Shown: positions 8,142 through 17,399 of the stretch, piece by piece
How the letters are laid out: every line of letters begins with the position of its first letter
How positions within the stretch are numbered: position 1 is the stretch's first letter
NCBI GenBank assembly: GCA_039793685.1
Contig: JBDRAL010000094.1
Coordinates: 1 to 64,000 of the forward strand
Origin: JAAFHI01 sp039793685
Lineage (GTDB): Bacteria > Acidobacteriota > Blastocatellia > Chloracidobacteriales > Chloracidobacteriaceae
DNA: 64,000 bases
Direction: 5' to 3'
Program-made: the position numbers and the translations under genes
The notes under the pieces: model-generated
What the model saw: the letters and a program-made list of their open reading frames with translations, nothing else
What the model was told of the DNA's origin: nothing
The model's database searches: none

Positions 8142-8250
8142 TCCGGGCCTCAAGACTCAAAGATAAAGGGAAAAAGAAACGTTCCGTCGGCCAATCGCCA
8201 AGTTCAGACTTTTTCCCCGGTTTTCAAGTCTCACTGTCTTGGTATTTGGC

Positions 8251-8287
8251 TTTGACTCCAGACTCTCGACTCCAGACTCCAGACTTC
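8251..8287 (-). repeat. Heptamer array, gtctgga family (right arm)
   Basis: This is the perfect 37-bp inverted partner of 8105-8141, separated from it by a 109-bp spacer. It ends seven bases before the start codon of the 8295 gene, so the ribosome site of that gene lies in or next to the repeat. Confidence 0.85.
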
Positions 8288-8294
8288 TTTCCCC

Positions 8295-9947
8295 ATGCGT
8301 TTCCCCCTCCTCCTCCTTTTTCTCCTCGGTTTTACGGGAGTGGCCTTTGCTCAGCGGCAATCGCTGTATGTGCCGCCGCGCGATACCGATCCGGCGATTT
8401 CGACCAATCTTCAATCGCACTACTGTGTGTTGAACCCGGCGGTTCCGCCCAAGAACCGCCTGTTCGTTTTTCTGCCGGGGACCGGCGGGACGCCCGCCGG
8501 CTACAACCTCGTGTGCGACGCGGCGGCGGATCAGGGATTTCACGTCGTGGGTTTGAACTACCCGAACGACGAGGCGGTGAATTCGCTGTGCGGGGGTGGA
8601 ACCGACCTCGATTGTTACGGGAACGTCCGGCTGGAAACGCTCGACGGGACGGACCGGACGAGTCTGGTGAGCGTTGATCGGCCCAATTCGATTGAAAACC
8701 GGTTGGCGAAGGTCATTGCCTACCTTCACGGACGGTTTCCCAACGGCGGATGGGGACAGTTTCTGGAAACTGACGGCTCGGTGAAGTGGCCGCTCATCGT
8801 GATTGCCGGGCATTCGCAGGGCGGCGGGCACGCGGGGATCATCGGGCGGTATCGTCCGGTGGATCGCGTCATCATGTATGCCGCGCTGGACTACAACGTT
8901 CGCGTCGGACGACTCGCCAACTGGATCGCCTTTCCGCAAAACACGCCGAATGCGACCCCTCCGGAAAAGTTTTGGGGTTTTATTCATCAGCGGGATGAAC
9001 TGGTGAACCCGACGCTGACCACGGGGATCGGCTGGACGGCCTACGGCATGTCCGCGTTCGGACCGGTGGTGAATGTCGATTCGGCGTTTGTGCCGTTTTC
9101 CGGAACCCATTCGCTGACGAGCAATCTCGATCTTCCCGACCCGAACAGCAATTTCCACGGAATGATCGTGGTGGATGCCCGGACGCCCAGATTCGGCGAT
9201 GGGACTCCGGTGTACAAACCCGTCTGGGACTACCTTCTGACCGGCAAACCCGCCACGACCGTAGGGGCTTTCAGGCCCGCCAACGGCTTCACCTATTTGA
9301 GAAATTCAAACACGGGCGGTTTTGCTGATCGCGAGTTTTTCTACGGTACGGCGGGCGACATTCCGGTGGCCGGTGATTGGGACGGCGACGGGCGCGACAG
9401 CATCGGCATTTATCGCAACGGAACGTTTTTTCTGAGAAATTCCAACAACACCGGATTCGCCGACCTTCAATTCGTGTTCGGGCAGCCCGGCGACGTGCCG
9501 GTCGCGGGCGACTGGGACGGCGACGGCGTGGATACCATCGGCGTATTTCGCGGGGGAAGATTTTTCCTTCGAAATTCGAATTCCTCGGGCGTGCCGGACC
9601 TCGACTTTTTCTTCGGGACACCGACCGATATTCCCATCGTCGGCGATTGGGACGGGAACGGGACCGACACGGTCGGCGCGTTTCGCCCCACGAATGGGTT
9701 TGTGTACCTCCGATACACCAACACGCAGGGATTCGCCGACGTGGAATTCTTTTACGGACAGGCCGGTGACCGTCCCGTCGTGGGCGACTGGAACGGCGAC
9801 GGCGTGGATACCATCGCCATCTATCGAGCCGTCGAGGGAACGCCCTTTTTCTATCTGCGAAATTCGAATGCCACCGGTTTTGCCGACGTCACGTTTCCAT
9901 ACGGTTCATCGGGCGACCTGCCCATTGCAGGGTATTGGGGAAACTGA
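8295..9947 (+). CDS. Secreted alpha/beta hydrolase with FG-GAP/VCBS-type repeats
   Basis: A 550-residue secreted protein. The signal peptide is residues 1-19. The N-terminal half (about 25-315) is an alpha/beta hydrolase with the nucleophile elbow GHSQGG (Ser174) and an oxyanion-side PGTGG. The C-terminal part (about 320-550) has five repeats of about 45 residues with the pattern 'GDWDGDGxDxIGIYR...FFLRNSN', which resembles calcium-binding FG-GAP/VCBS beta-propeller blades. The repeats probably bind Ca through the DxDGDG loops and attach the enzyme to a surface or polymer. Substrate unknown; an esterase or depolymerase is plausible. Confidence 0.82.
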   Translation: MRFPLLLLFLLGFTGVAFAQRQSLYVPPRDTDPAISTNLQSHYCVLNPAVPPKNRLFVFLPGTGGTPAGYNLVCDAAADQGFHVVGLNYPNDEAVNSLCGGGTDLDCYGNVRLETLDGTDRTSLVSVDRPNSIENRLAKVIAYLHGRFPNGGWGQFLETDGSVKWPLIVIAGHSQGGGHAGIIGRYRPVDRVIMYAALDYNVRVGRLANWIAFPQNTPNATPPEKFWGFIHQRDELVNPTLTTGIGWTAYGMSAFGPVVNVDSAFVPFSGTHSLTSNLDLPDPNSNFHGMIVVDARTPRFGDGTPVYKPVWDYLLTGKPATTVGAFRPANGFTYLRNSNTGGFADREFFYGTAGDIPVAGDWDGDGRDSIGIYRNGTFFLRNSNNTGFADLQFVFGQPGDVPVAGDWDGDGVDTIGVFRGGRFFLRNSNSSGVPDLDFFFGTPTDIPIVGDWDGNGTDTVGAFRPTNGFVYLRYTNTQGFADVEFFYGQAGDRPVVGDWNGDGVDTIAIYRAVEGTPFFYLRNSNATGFADVTFPYGSSGDLPIAGYWGN

Positions 9948-9974
9948 ACGGGGCAGTTGAAATCAAAAAATCGT

Positions 9975-11540
9975 TTAGTGAACGGCCCGGTCCTGTCCTT
10001 CCCAGAAAGGCTTGCGGAGTTCGCTTTTGAGAACTTTCCCCGCGCCAGTCGTGGGCAAAGCCTCCCGAAACTCGACGGTTCGCGGGCACTTGTAACGCGC
10101 GATCAGTTCCTGGCAATGCGAAATCAGTTCCTCCGCCGTGGCTGCCGCGCCGGGCTTGATGACGACGACCGCATGAACCGACTCGCCCCATTGCTCGCTG
10201 GGAATGCCGATGACGGCGCTGGTTGCGACCGCCGGGTGCTTGGCCAGCGCGTTTTCCACCTCGGCTGAGAAAACATTTTCCCCGCCGGAAACGATCATGT
10301 CCTTCAACCGGTCCACGATGTAGAGGACGCCGTCCTCATCCATCCGGCCTCCGTCGCCGGTGTGCATCCAGCCATTGCGAATGGCCGCCGCCGTCAGTTC
10401 CGGCTTGTTCCAGTAGCCGAGCATCACGCCCGGCCCACGCACCACGACTTCACCGACCGTCCCGCGCGGAACTTCATTCCCGTCGCCATCGACAACCTTT
10501 ACTTCGCTGGAGATGTTGGCCCGTCCCGCCGCGCGCAACAATTCGGGATGCGTCGTGCAACCGGCCTGGTGATCCTTCCAGTCGAGAAACGTGGCCACCG
10601 GAGAAAGCTCGGTCATGCCGTACGCCTGAAAAAAGCGGGCATTCGGGAAAAGTCCCATCGCTCGTTCAAGTAGGGCCGCGCTGATGACCGATCCGCCGTA
10701 CCCGAAAAACTTCACGCTGTCGAGTTTGAACGCATTGGCGGAAGGGTGATCCACCAGCATTTGAACCATCGTCGGCACGAGGAACATGTGCGTGGGAAGG
10801 TGAGTTTGGATGGCCTCCAGCGCGGCGGACGCGACAAAGGACGGCACGATAACAAAGGTCCCGCCGATCATCGTCTGCGCGTGCGCCATCACGCCGATGG
10901 CGATATGAAACATCGGAGAAATGACCAGCAGGCGACCGGGTTCGGGGCCGAGCACTCCGGCCAGCATCGCCATCGCATTACTGCCGAGGTTTTGATGACT
11001 GAGCATGACCCCTTTCGGGAAACCGGTCGTTCCGCCGGTGTACATGACGGCGGCCAGATCGTCGCCGCTCCGGCGTACGTCATCCATTGGAACCGCGCCG
11101 GAGATCAAATCCTCATACCCCAGCATGTCGGGCGGCGTCGGGCCTTCACCCGCGTAGACCACGGTATGAAGCGATGTGCTGCGTTGCCGCAATTCCTCGA
11201 CGTGATGAACGAAGTTGTCGTCAACCAAAAGAATGCGGGTGTCGCAGTCGTCGAGCGAGTAGGCAATCTCGGCCACGCTCCAGCGGGTGTTCACCGGATT
11301 GACCGCGCCGCCGCCCCACCACGTCCCGTGAAAGTATTCAAGAAAGCGGTCGGAGTTGAGCGCCAGCATCCCGACGCGGTCCCCGGCAGCCATGCCCAAT
11401 CCGCGCAGGGCAGATGCAAGACGGGCGATCCGTTCGCCGTATTGCCGATAGGTGTGGGTGCGCCCGGCGAAGATGGTGGCTGGATGATCCGGCTGACGTT
11501 GAAGGGAACGGTGCAGACCTTGCGTAAGGTAGAGCGCCAC
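9975..11540 (-). CDS. Acyl-CoA synthetase (AMP-forming)
   Basis: A 521-residue ANL-superfamily enzyme that activates a carboxylic acid, probably a medium- or long-chain fatty acid, as acyl-AMP and then acyl-CoA. Motifs visible: the phosphate loop YTGGTTGFPKG (about 168-178), YGMTE, the TGD hinge region, DRLKDMI with the following SGGEN, and the C-terminal catalytic lysine in GKVLK. The start is GTG at 11540 with a GAGAGG site seven bases upstream. It stands alone, convergent with the hydrolase gene, so context does not narrow the substrate. Confidence 0.9.
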   Translation of the reverse strand: MALYLTQGLHRSLQRQPDHPATIFAGRTHTYRQYGERIARLASALRGLGMAAGDRVGMLALNSDRFLEYFHGTWWGGGAVNPVNTRWSVAEIAYSLDDCDTRILLVDDNFVHHVEELRQRSTSLHTVVYAGEGPTPPDMLGYEDLISGAVPMDDVRRSGDDLAAVMYTGGTTGFPKGVMLSHQNLGSNAMAMLAGVLGPEPGRLLVISPMFHIAIGVMAHAQTMIGGTFVIVPSFVASAALEAIQTHLPTHMFLVPTMVQMLVDHPSANAFKLDSVKFFGYGGSVISAALLERAMGLFPNARFFQAYGMTELSPVATFLDWKDHQAGCTTHPELLRAAGRANISSEVKVVDGDGNEVPRGTVGEVVVRGPGVMLGYWNKPELTAAAIRNGWMHTGDGGRMDEDGVLYIVDRLKDMIVSGGENVFSAEVENALAKHPAVATSAVIGIPSEQWGESVHAVVVIKPGAAATAEELISHCQELIARYKCPRTVEFREALPTTGAGKVLKSELRKPFWEGQDRAVH

Positions 11541-11606
11541 GCGGCAACCTCTCGAATGAATGAAATTTTGAAATTCTTTGGTCAGTGCAGGTCGAAAAAC
11601 CAGAAT

Positions 11607-12167
11607 TTACTGGTCCGAGCGTTTGTCGGCGTAGTCGGCCCAAACCGTGTCCCACCAACACCGCTCCGAGTCGTCACCACCGTCACGTATCCAGTTGACC
11701 CATAAAAGATACCATTCAAGAAAGTCACGGGCGGGCGCGCAGGGCTGCGCGCCCTGACCTTCGATGTTCCAGACTTGTCCTCGTTCCGAGCCGGTAACGA
11801 TAAGTCCCCAATTCATGCCACAACCTTCAGTCCCGAGAAAAATCCAACCGTTTCCACAGTCTTCGATCATCGCCTGGTCGGGGTCCGGATCGTCATCCCA
11901 AACCCAGGCTGCGGTTAAAGGGAAAGGCAAGCCGACCTTTTCGAGTAAAACATCAGGATCGAATGTTTCGAGGCCGTCTCCAGGGCCGTCGCCTCCGTTA
12001 CCGATACGCAAGAGAAATTCGCGATAGCCGGTCGGAAGACGAACGCCATTCCGTTGCTCGAATCGGGCCAGTGCGGATTCCTCGACACAAGGCCCGAGAC
12101 AAATATCGGTTTCCTTCAACTGTTCAACAATTTCGGCGATAAGGCGGTCGGTTCTTTCATCCGTCAT
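11607..12167 (-). CDS. SMI1/KNR4 (SUKH) family protein
   Basis: A 186-residue cytoplasmic protein with the SUKH pattern: an acidic N-terminal helix, 'RLPTGYREFLLRIGNGGDGPG' and a 'WIFLGTEGCGMNWGLIV' core, then a Trp-rich end. SUKH proteins often act as immunity proteins against polymorphic toxins, but many are stand-alone. Its ATG overlaps the TGA of the upstream fusion gene (ATGA, 12164-12167) and has a GAGGAGG site, so translation is coupled. No toxin-like gene is adjacent. Confidence 0.85.
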   Translation of the reverse strand: MTDERTDRLIAEIVEQLKETDICLGPCVEESALARFEQRNGVRLPTGYREFLLRIGNGGDGPGDGLETFDPDVLLEKVGLPFPLTAAWVWDDDPDPDQAMIEDCGNGWIFLGTEGCGMNWGLIVTGSERGQVWNIEGQGAQPCAPARDFLEWYLLWVNWIRDGGDDSERCWWDTVWADYADKRSDQ

Positions 12168-15100
12168 GTCGTCCTCCTCGCGTTTGATTTGAATGAAACC
12201 GGCAATTCGCGGAGCGCGCGTGAGAGCATCTCCACAATCCGGTCGGCATCGGAAAGCGTTAGAACCATCGGACCGCGAAGCTTGATGACGTTGTGGAACG
12301 GCCCGTCGGTTCCAACCAGGACACCGTAATGACGCATGCGGTTGACAACAAAGCTTGCTTCTTCCGCAGCGGGTTCAAGCGTATCCCGGTCGCGGACCAG
12401 TTCAACGCCGAGAAAAAGTCCCGATCCGCGCACATCGCCGACAATCTCGAATTCGTTTTTTAAAGAATTCAATCCGTTCAGCAACCGCTCGCCGACGATG
12501 AGCGCGTTTTGTTGAAGTTCCTCGTCGAGCGTGACCTGCAACGTCGCGCGGCCCGCCACGCAGGCGGCCGTGCTACCGCCGAAGGTACTAAAGAATTCCA
12601 TCCCGTTGTTGAAGCTTTCCGCGATGTCGCGCGTCGTGATGACCGCGCCCATTGGATAGCCGTTCGCAATCGGCTTGCCCAGAACCACGATGTCGGGCGT
12701 GACGTCGTGGGCTTCAAAGGCCCAGAAATGCGTGCCCAGACGACCGAACCCGGTTTGTACTTCATCGGCAATACAAAGTCCGCCCGCCGCGCGAACCCGT
12801 TGGTAAACGTCGGCCAGAAATCCTTTCGGCAGCATGATCTGTCCGCCCACGCTCGGGCAGGTTTCCGCGATGTAGGCCGCGAGGCGACGGCCTTTGCTCG
12901 TCATTGCGTCAATCACGTCGCCGACCCGCGCGGCAAACCACGCACCCGGATCGGCCTGCCGTTCGCGCATTCGATAAACATCGGGAATCGGCGATGTGTG
13001 AGCCCAGTCGGGCGCGCCTTCACCGCCCGGTCCGGCATGTTTGTACGGGCTGATGTCGATCAGCGTCGTCGTATGGCCGTGATAGGCCGCGTCCATGACG
13101 ATCAGGTCTCGCGCGCCGGTTCGTGCGCGGGCGAGGCGCAGCGCGAGTTCGTTCGCTTCGCTGCCCGAGGCGGTGAAATAGCAGACGTTCAGCGATTCCG
13201 GCAGCAACGCGGTCAACTGCTCGGCGTATTGCGTGAGTTGTTCCTGAAGATAGCGCGTGTTGGTGTTGAGCAGCGCCAGTTGTTCGCTCACGGCGCGGAC
13301 TACGCGCGGATGGCAATGGCCGACGTGGGCGACGTTGTTGTACCCGTCGATGAAACGGTGGGCATTGTCGTCATACAGATATTGTTTGTAACCCCGGACG
13401 ATATTGAGCGGGTTCGCGCCGTAGGAAACACTGACGTTGCCGCCGATGTGCGCCTGACGCGCCGCCGCAATCGCCGGCTTCGATTCATGACGCGGCAGCG
13501 AATCGGGCGGAATTCCGAGCATCAGATTCGGATCAAGGCAGATGCTTTTCCAGACCTCGCGTCGGCTTGCGCGGACGACGCCATCCACATTGCACGCAAC
13601 ATCGAGCATGTCGGTGATGAGCTGGACGTGGGTGTGTGTCCACCAGTCGCCGTTCTCCGGCGCGCTGCCGACACTGGCGAACCGTTCGCCCTTCGCGATG
13701 GTTTTCCCGATATACAGTCCTTCGAGGGAGTCGGGCGAAAGATGGCCGTACAGTGAATAAAACTCCACCGGATCGGGTCCGTCGGTTTGATGGCGCAGGA
13801 CGATGACGGGGCCGTAGTCGTGACGGGCGGCGGCGTTCTCGAAGCCATGCACCACACCGTCGAGCGGGGCATACAGCGGCGTACCGGCGGGAAGCGAAAG
13901 GTCGAGACCGATATGAATCGTGCGCGGTTCATCACTGGTCGGATTTTTCGTCCAGTCGTAAATCAGGCGGGCTTCGTCGTATCCACCCGCGCCGATTGTC
14001 GCGCCGTACGCTTTGAGCTTTTCCTGAATGCGCCGATCGAGTTCCGCCGGATTGTTTTCCGGGGATTCACTTGAGACGAGCGGGCTGCCGACGCTGAGGT
14101 CGATAGGCGCGACCGGAGTTGTACGCAAATCATGACCGGTCAACGGCGCGAAACTTTCCGATTGTTCCTTTAACCAGGCCGTGACGCGGGGAGCATGCGG
14201 GACCGGCGGGAGTCCGCAGGCGTGGCGATAGGTGTAGTGCGCGAACCGGGGATGGATTGCCGCGAGGATTGGCAAGGTTTTTGTGAGCGGTCCCTGACTG
14301 ATGCGGAGGTAGTCGTCCTCCGGGCGTTCCGCAATCTGCTTCGCGGCCACGCAGGCGCTCACGCACAGGCGCATGCACATGAGGCTGAACAGCGCCTCCA
14401 TTTCCGGCTCGGTCAGCGGGTACGTCTCGTGAAAACCGGCGACTACCGCGGCCGTCGCACCCAGCGGGTCGGCGGCACTGAGGGCGACGTACGCCATCGC
14501 AATCGCCACGTCGTTGACGATGTGGCTGTGCACCATGTCGCCGAAGTCGAAAATTCCCGTGACGGTCTGGCTCGTTTCATCAACCAGTACATTGTAATCG
14601 TTGGCGTCGTTATGAATGACGCCGCGCCGGAAGTCCGCCAGCATCGGGACGACGTGAGCACGATGGTGAGCGGTGAATGTTTGAATGTGTTCCACCAGCG
14701 CGGTATCCGCGACGAGCGGCAGGTACTGTTCGACCACTTGCCCGGCATTCGCGAGGTCCCAATGAAAATCGCGGTGAAACGCCGGGTGGTCGAAGGTTGA
14801 AAGCGCCCGGTTCAAACGACCGAGTTTGTCGCCGAGATCGCGCCGCAAGGCGTCGGTGTGGAGCGGGGCGGTTCCGAGCGTCGTTCCCGGCAGGGCAGAG
14901 ATGAGCCGTACGAATTGGGACCCGTGCGTGCCGATGGTCGCGCCTTCGACGGTCGGGATCAGTCGTGGCGTGATGCCGCACGGTTCGAGGTGGCGCATGA
15001 CGTCACACTCGGCCTCGATCACCTCGGGGCGTTCGGCGGGATTGGCAAGTTTGAGGATGAAACGCTCGCCCGACTCGGCGTACAGAAGGAGATTCCGGTC

Positions 15101-15223
15101 GCGTTCGGACGGAAGTTCGAACGCGGTCGCCCGAACACCGTACAGCCGCTCGGCAAGGGCGCTGGCTTCGGACAGCGAGAGGTATGGCATGTCGCGATGC
15201 GACATCGGATGCGTCGTATCCAT
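12164..15223 (-). CDS. APH kinase - M23 peptidase - class III aminotransferase fusion
   Basis: A 1019-residue three-part protein. Residues about 1-340 are an aminoglycoside-phosphotransferase/choline-kinase-like domain (HNDANDYNVLVD catalytic loop, then IFDFGDM). About 385-590 is an M23/LytM-like domain (HIGLDLSLPAGTPLYAP and later YGHLS and HTHVQL motifs). About 600-1019 is a class III PLP aminotransferase with TGSEAN-like, DEVQTGFGR and GKPIANG (PLP lysine) segments, closest to ethanolamine-phosphate or phosphohydroxylysine phospho-lyases. Kinase plus phospho-lyase would let one protein phosphorylate and then eliminate phosphate from an amino alcohol. The start was chosen at ATG 15223 with AAAGG upstream; a TTG four codons earlier is the alternative. 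The substrate is an inference. Confidence 0.85.
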   Translation of the reverse strand: MDTTHPMSHRDMPYLSLSEASALAERLYGVRATAFELPSERDRNLLLYAESGERFILKLANPAERPEVIEAECDVMRHLEPCGITPRLIPTVEGATIGTHGSQFVRLISALPGTTLGTAPLHTDALRRDLGDKLGRLNRALSTFDHPAFHRDFHWDLANAGQVVEQYLPLVADTALVEHIQTFTAHHRAHVVPMLADFRRGVIHNDANDYNVLVDETSQTVTGIFDFGDMVHSHIVNDVAIAMAYVALSAADPLGATAAVVAGFHETYPLTEPEMEALFSLMCMRLCVSACVAAKQIAERPEDDYLRISQGPLTKTLPILAAIHPRFAHYTYRHACGLPPVPHAPRVTAWLKEQSESFAPLTGHDLRTTPVAPIDLSVGSPLVSSESPENNPAELDRRIQEKLKAYGATIGAGGYDEARLIYDWTKNPTSDEPRTIHIGLDLSLPAGTPLYAPLDGVVHGFENAAARHDYGPVIVLRHQTDGPDPVEFYSLYGHLSPDSLEGLYIGKTIAKGERFASVGSAPENGDWWTHTHVQLITDMLDVACNVDGVVRASRREVWKSICLDPNLMLGIPPDSLPRHESKPAIAAARQAHIGGNVSVSYGANPLNIVRGYKQYLYDDNAHRFIDGYNNVAHVGHCHPRVVRAVSEQLALLNTNTRYLQEQLTQYAEQLTALLPESLNVCYFTASGSEANELALRLARARTGARDLIVMDAAYHGHTTTLIDISPYKHAGPGGEGAPDWAHTSPIPDVYRMRERQADPGAWFAARVGDVIDAMTSKGRRLAAYIAETCPSVGGQIMLPKGFLADVYQRVRAAGGLCIADEVQTGFGRLGTHFWAFEAHDVTPDIVVLGKPIANGYPMGAVITTRDIAESFNNGMEFFSTFGGSTAACVAGRATLQVTLDEELQQNALIVGERLLNGLNSLKNEFEIVGDVRGSGLFLGVELVRDRDTLEPAAEEASFVVNRMRHYGVLVGTDGPFHNVIKLRGPMVLTLSDADRIVEMLSRALRELPVSFKSNARRTT

Positions 15224-15330
15224 GGCGCCTTTCAATCGGGTTGCGAAGATCCACTGAACCCTGAATGTGAAAAGCGCCTAGATAGACGTGAATGAAATCG
15301 AAGTCAACGAGGAAGGCTTTGCCGACCGCC

Positions 15331-17154
15331 CTATCCCTGAATCGATCCGAACGTGGCGGTCCGTTCTTCACCGGCAGGTTCGGGTTTGAGCAGGGAGGTC
15401 ACCTCGCCGGACCGGTCGAGCAGGGTCGGTTCCTCGGCGGCGGTGGAATTTCTCGGGAATGAGCCGGAAACCGTCGCTCCGGCGTCCATCAGCTTTGAAA
15501 CCGCATTCAGAAATTCGTCGGCAAACTGTTCCGCCGTTGGTCGGACGTCCGGGTTTCGGGAAATCGCCCGCAGCACGATGGATTCCACTTCCAATGGAAC
15601 ATTCGGCAGAAATTCGTGCAGCGGCGGCGGATCGTTTTTGAGCATTTCAAGCACGAACTGAAGGTTGTTGGTCGGTCCGGCAAAGGGTTTCCGCCCGGCG
15701 ATCATTTCGTAGGCGACGATTCCCATCGCGTAGACGTCGGCTTTTTCCCCGTAGGTTTCGCCGGTCAGCCGTTCGGGCGACATATAACTCGGCGTGCCGA
15801 TGATGAGGCCGGTTTCCGTCAGTTTTCCGCTGCCGTCGTTGGTTTCAAGCCGGGCGATGCCGAAATCGAGAACCTTGACCGTTTCGCCAAGGGTCGAGCG
15901 GTGAAGGAAGATGTTGTCCGGCTTGATGTCCCGGTGAACGACCCCCGCCGCGTGCGCCGCCGCGAGCGCGTGGCAGGCGGGCACGAGAATGTCCGCGCAG
16001 CGTGCGAGTGGAAATCTTCCGTACTGCTTGAGTTCCTGCGTCAGCGTCGTCCCTTCCAGCAGTTCCATCACGAGGTAGGGAATTCCCGTTTCAGAAACGC
16101 CCGAATCCAGCACGGCGATGGCGTTCGGGTGGGAAATCCGCGAGGTGGTGACGCCTTCCCGGCGGAAGCGTTCGACGGCGGCGGCTGAATCGTTGCCGGG
16201 CGACGGACGGAAAACCTTCACCGCGACCGGGCGGTTGAGGTTGAGCTGGGTCGCGGCGAAGACCGCCCCGAACCCACCCGCGCCAATGCTCCGGTCGAGG
16301 CGGTATTTTTCATCGAGGACGGTGCCGGGAAGAGCCTGGGCGAGGGCCGAAAAAATGCGGTCGGCCCGCTGGTGCGAGGCTTCGAGTTCGGTGATCTTCT
16401 CGGCGAGGTCCTTGTTCGCCGTTTCGGTTTCACGCTTCGCCTGGGCGAGCGCGAGGTTGGTTTTCCGTGAAACTTCAATTGCTTCAGTGAGTTGTGAGTT
16501 GGCGGATTCGAGTTCGGATTCGTACCGCTTGGCCGCCCAGCGGGTCGCGAACGTTCCAAGGCCGACCAGGACGAGCAGCGAGGGCAGCAGCGTTCCGAGG
16601 ATGACCAGCCGCAACTGGGCAACGCGGCCTTCGATGACGGCGAAATCCGTGTGGACGTTGACCTGCCACGACGTGCCTTTGACCGGCTGGGAAAAGACGA
16701 TCTGGGTTTTTCCGCCCGCCGTCTGGTGTTCGAGCAGGCCGCCGCCGCCTTTCTGGTTGGTCACGAGGTCGTTGAAACTGATGACCGAATCGCCGTTGTG
16801 AAGTTGCTCGCCGCCTTTTTCCGCGCCCAGCGCCTGTGGATTCGGGTGGCAGAGCAGTTTCCCGCCGTTTCCGAACACGCAGTAAAAGCCGGAATCGTCG
16901 CGCGGAAGCGTTTCAAGTCCGCGTTGAAGGTCCTTGATGACGGTTTCCGCCGGTACGCCCTGCGCCAGCCGGTTTTCGAGCAGGTTGGCGAGCCGAATCG
17001 CCTGCTGGGCGTTGGCTTCCATTTGAAGATCGACGTAGGTCTTTTGAACTTTCGAAAGCAAAATCCAGCCGCCGGTCAGTCCGACCAGCGCGGCGACGAT
17101 GGCGAGGGCAAGAAAAGTCCGGAACGTGGTGGTGGTGGCGCGACGGGTGGGCAT
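15331..17154 (-). CDS. Membrane Ser/Thr protein kinase with a Cache-like sensor
   Basis: A 607-residue kinase. Two transmembrane helices (about 12-34 and 182-204) bracket an extracytoplasmic domain of about 145 residues that looks like a single Cache ligand-binding domain. A coiled coil (210-272) links to the kinase (281-560), with GAGGFG, AVKVF, HRDIKPDN (His407), DFG (430-432) and GTPSYMSPE. A low-complexity tail rich in Ser/Thr/Glu may carry autophosphorylation sites. The linker and kinase are paralogous to the 4604 gene: both share a '(H)QxADRIFSAL...ALPGT' segment just before the kinase domain, whereas the sensors are unrelated. Confidence 0.87.
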   Translation of the reverse strand: MPTRRATTTTFRTFLALAIVAALVGLTGGWILLSKVQKTYVDLQMEANAQQAIRLANLLENRLAQGVPAETVIKDLQRGLETLPRDDSGFYCVFGNGGKLLCHPNPQALGAEKGGEQLHNGDSVISFNDLVTNQKGGGGLLEHQTAGGKTQIVFSQPVKGTSWQVNVHTDFAVIEGRVAQLRLVILGTLLPSLLVLVGLGTFATRWAAKRYESELESANSQLTEAIEVSRKTNLALAQAKRETETANKDLAEKITELEASHQRADRIFSALAQALPGTVLDEKYRLDRSIGAGGFGAVFAATQLNLNRPVAVKVFRPSPGNDSAAAVERFRREGVTTSRISHPNAIAVLDSGVSETGIPYLVMELLEGTTLTQELKQYGRFPLARCADILVPACHALAAAHAAGVVHRDIKPDNIFLHRSTLGETVKVLDFGIARLETNDGSGKLTETGLIIGTPSYMSPERLTGETYGEKADVYAMGIVAYEMIAGRKPFAGPTNNLQFVLEMLKNDPPPLHEFLPNVPLEVESIVLRAISRNPDVRPTAEQFADEFLNAVSKLMDAGATVSGSFPRNSTAAEEPTLLDRSGEVTSLLKPEPAGEERTATFGSIQG

Positions 17155-17399
17155 GGCTTCCTTGAACTTCGGGGGGAATCGGTCAGTACCGGCGATAATC
17201 CGGCCGTACCGGAAAAATCACGGTCAGGAAACCTTTTATTCCGGGCATTTTTCCCGCCCGGCAAAATTTCCCGTATCTTTCGGGAACAAAGCCGGTTCCG
17301 CGGCGTCAAAGACACCATCTCCCAAACCGCATTTTGCTTCACATTCCGGAACGGGTCGGTTCACTCCCCGTTCCGGACTTTTTCTTCACGGAGGACACG

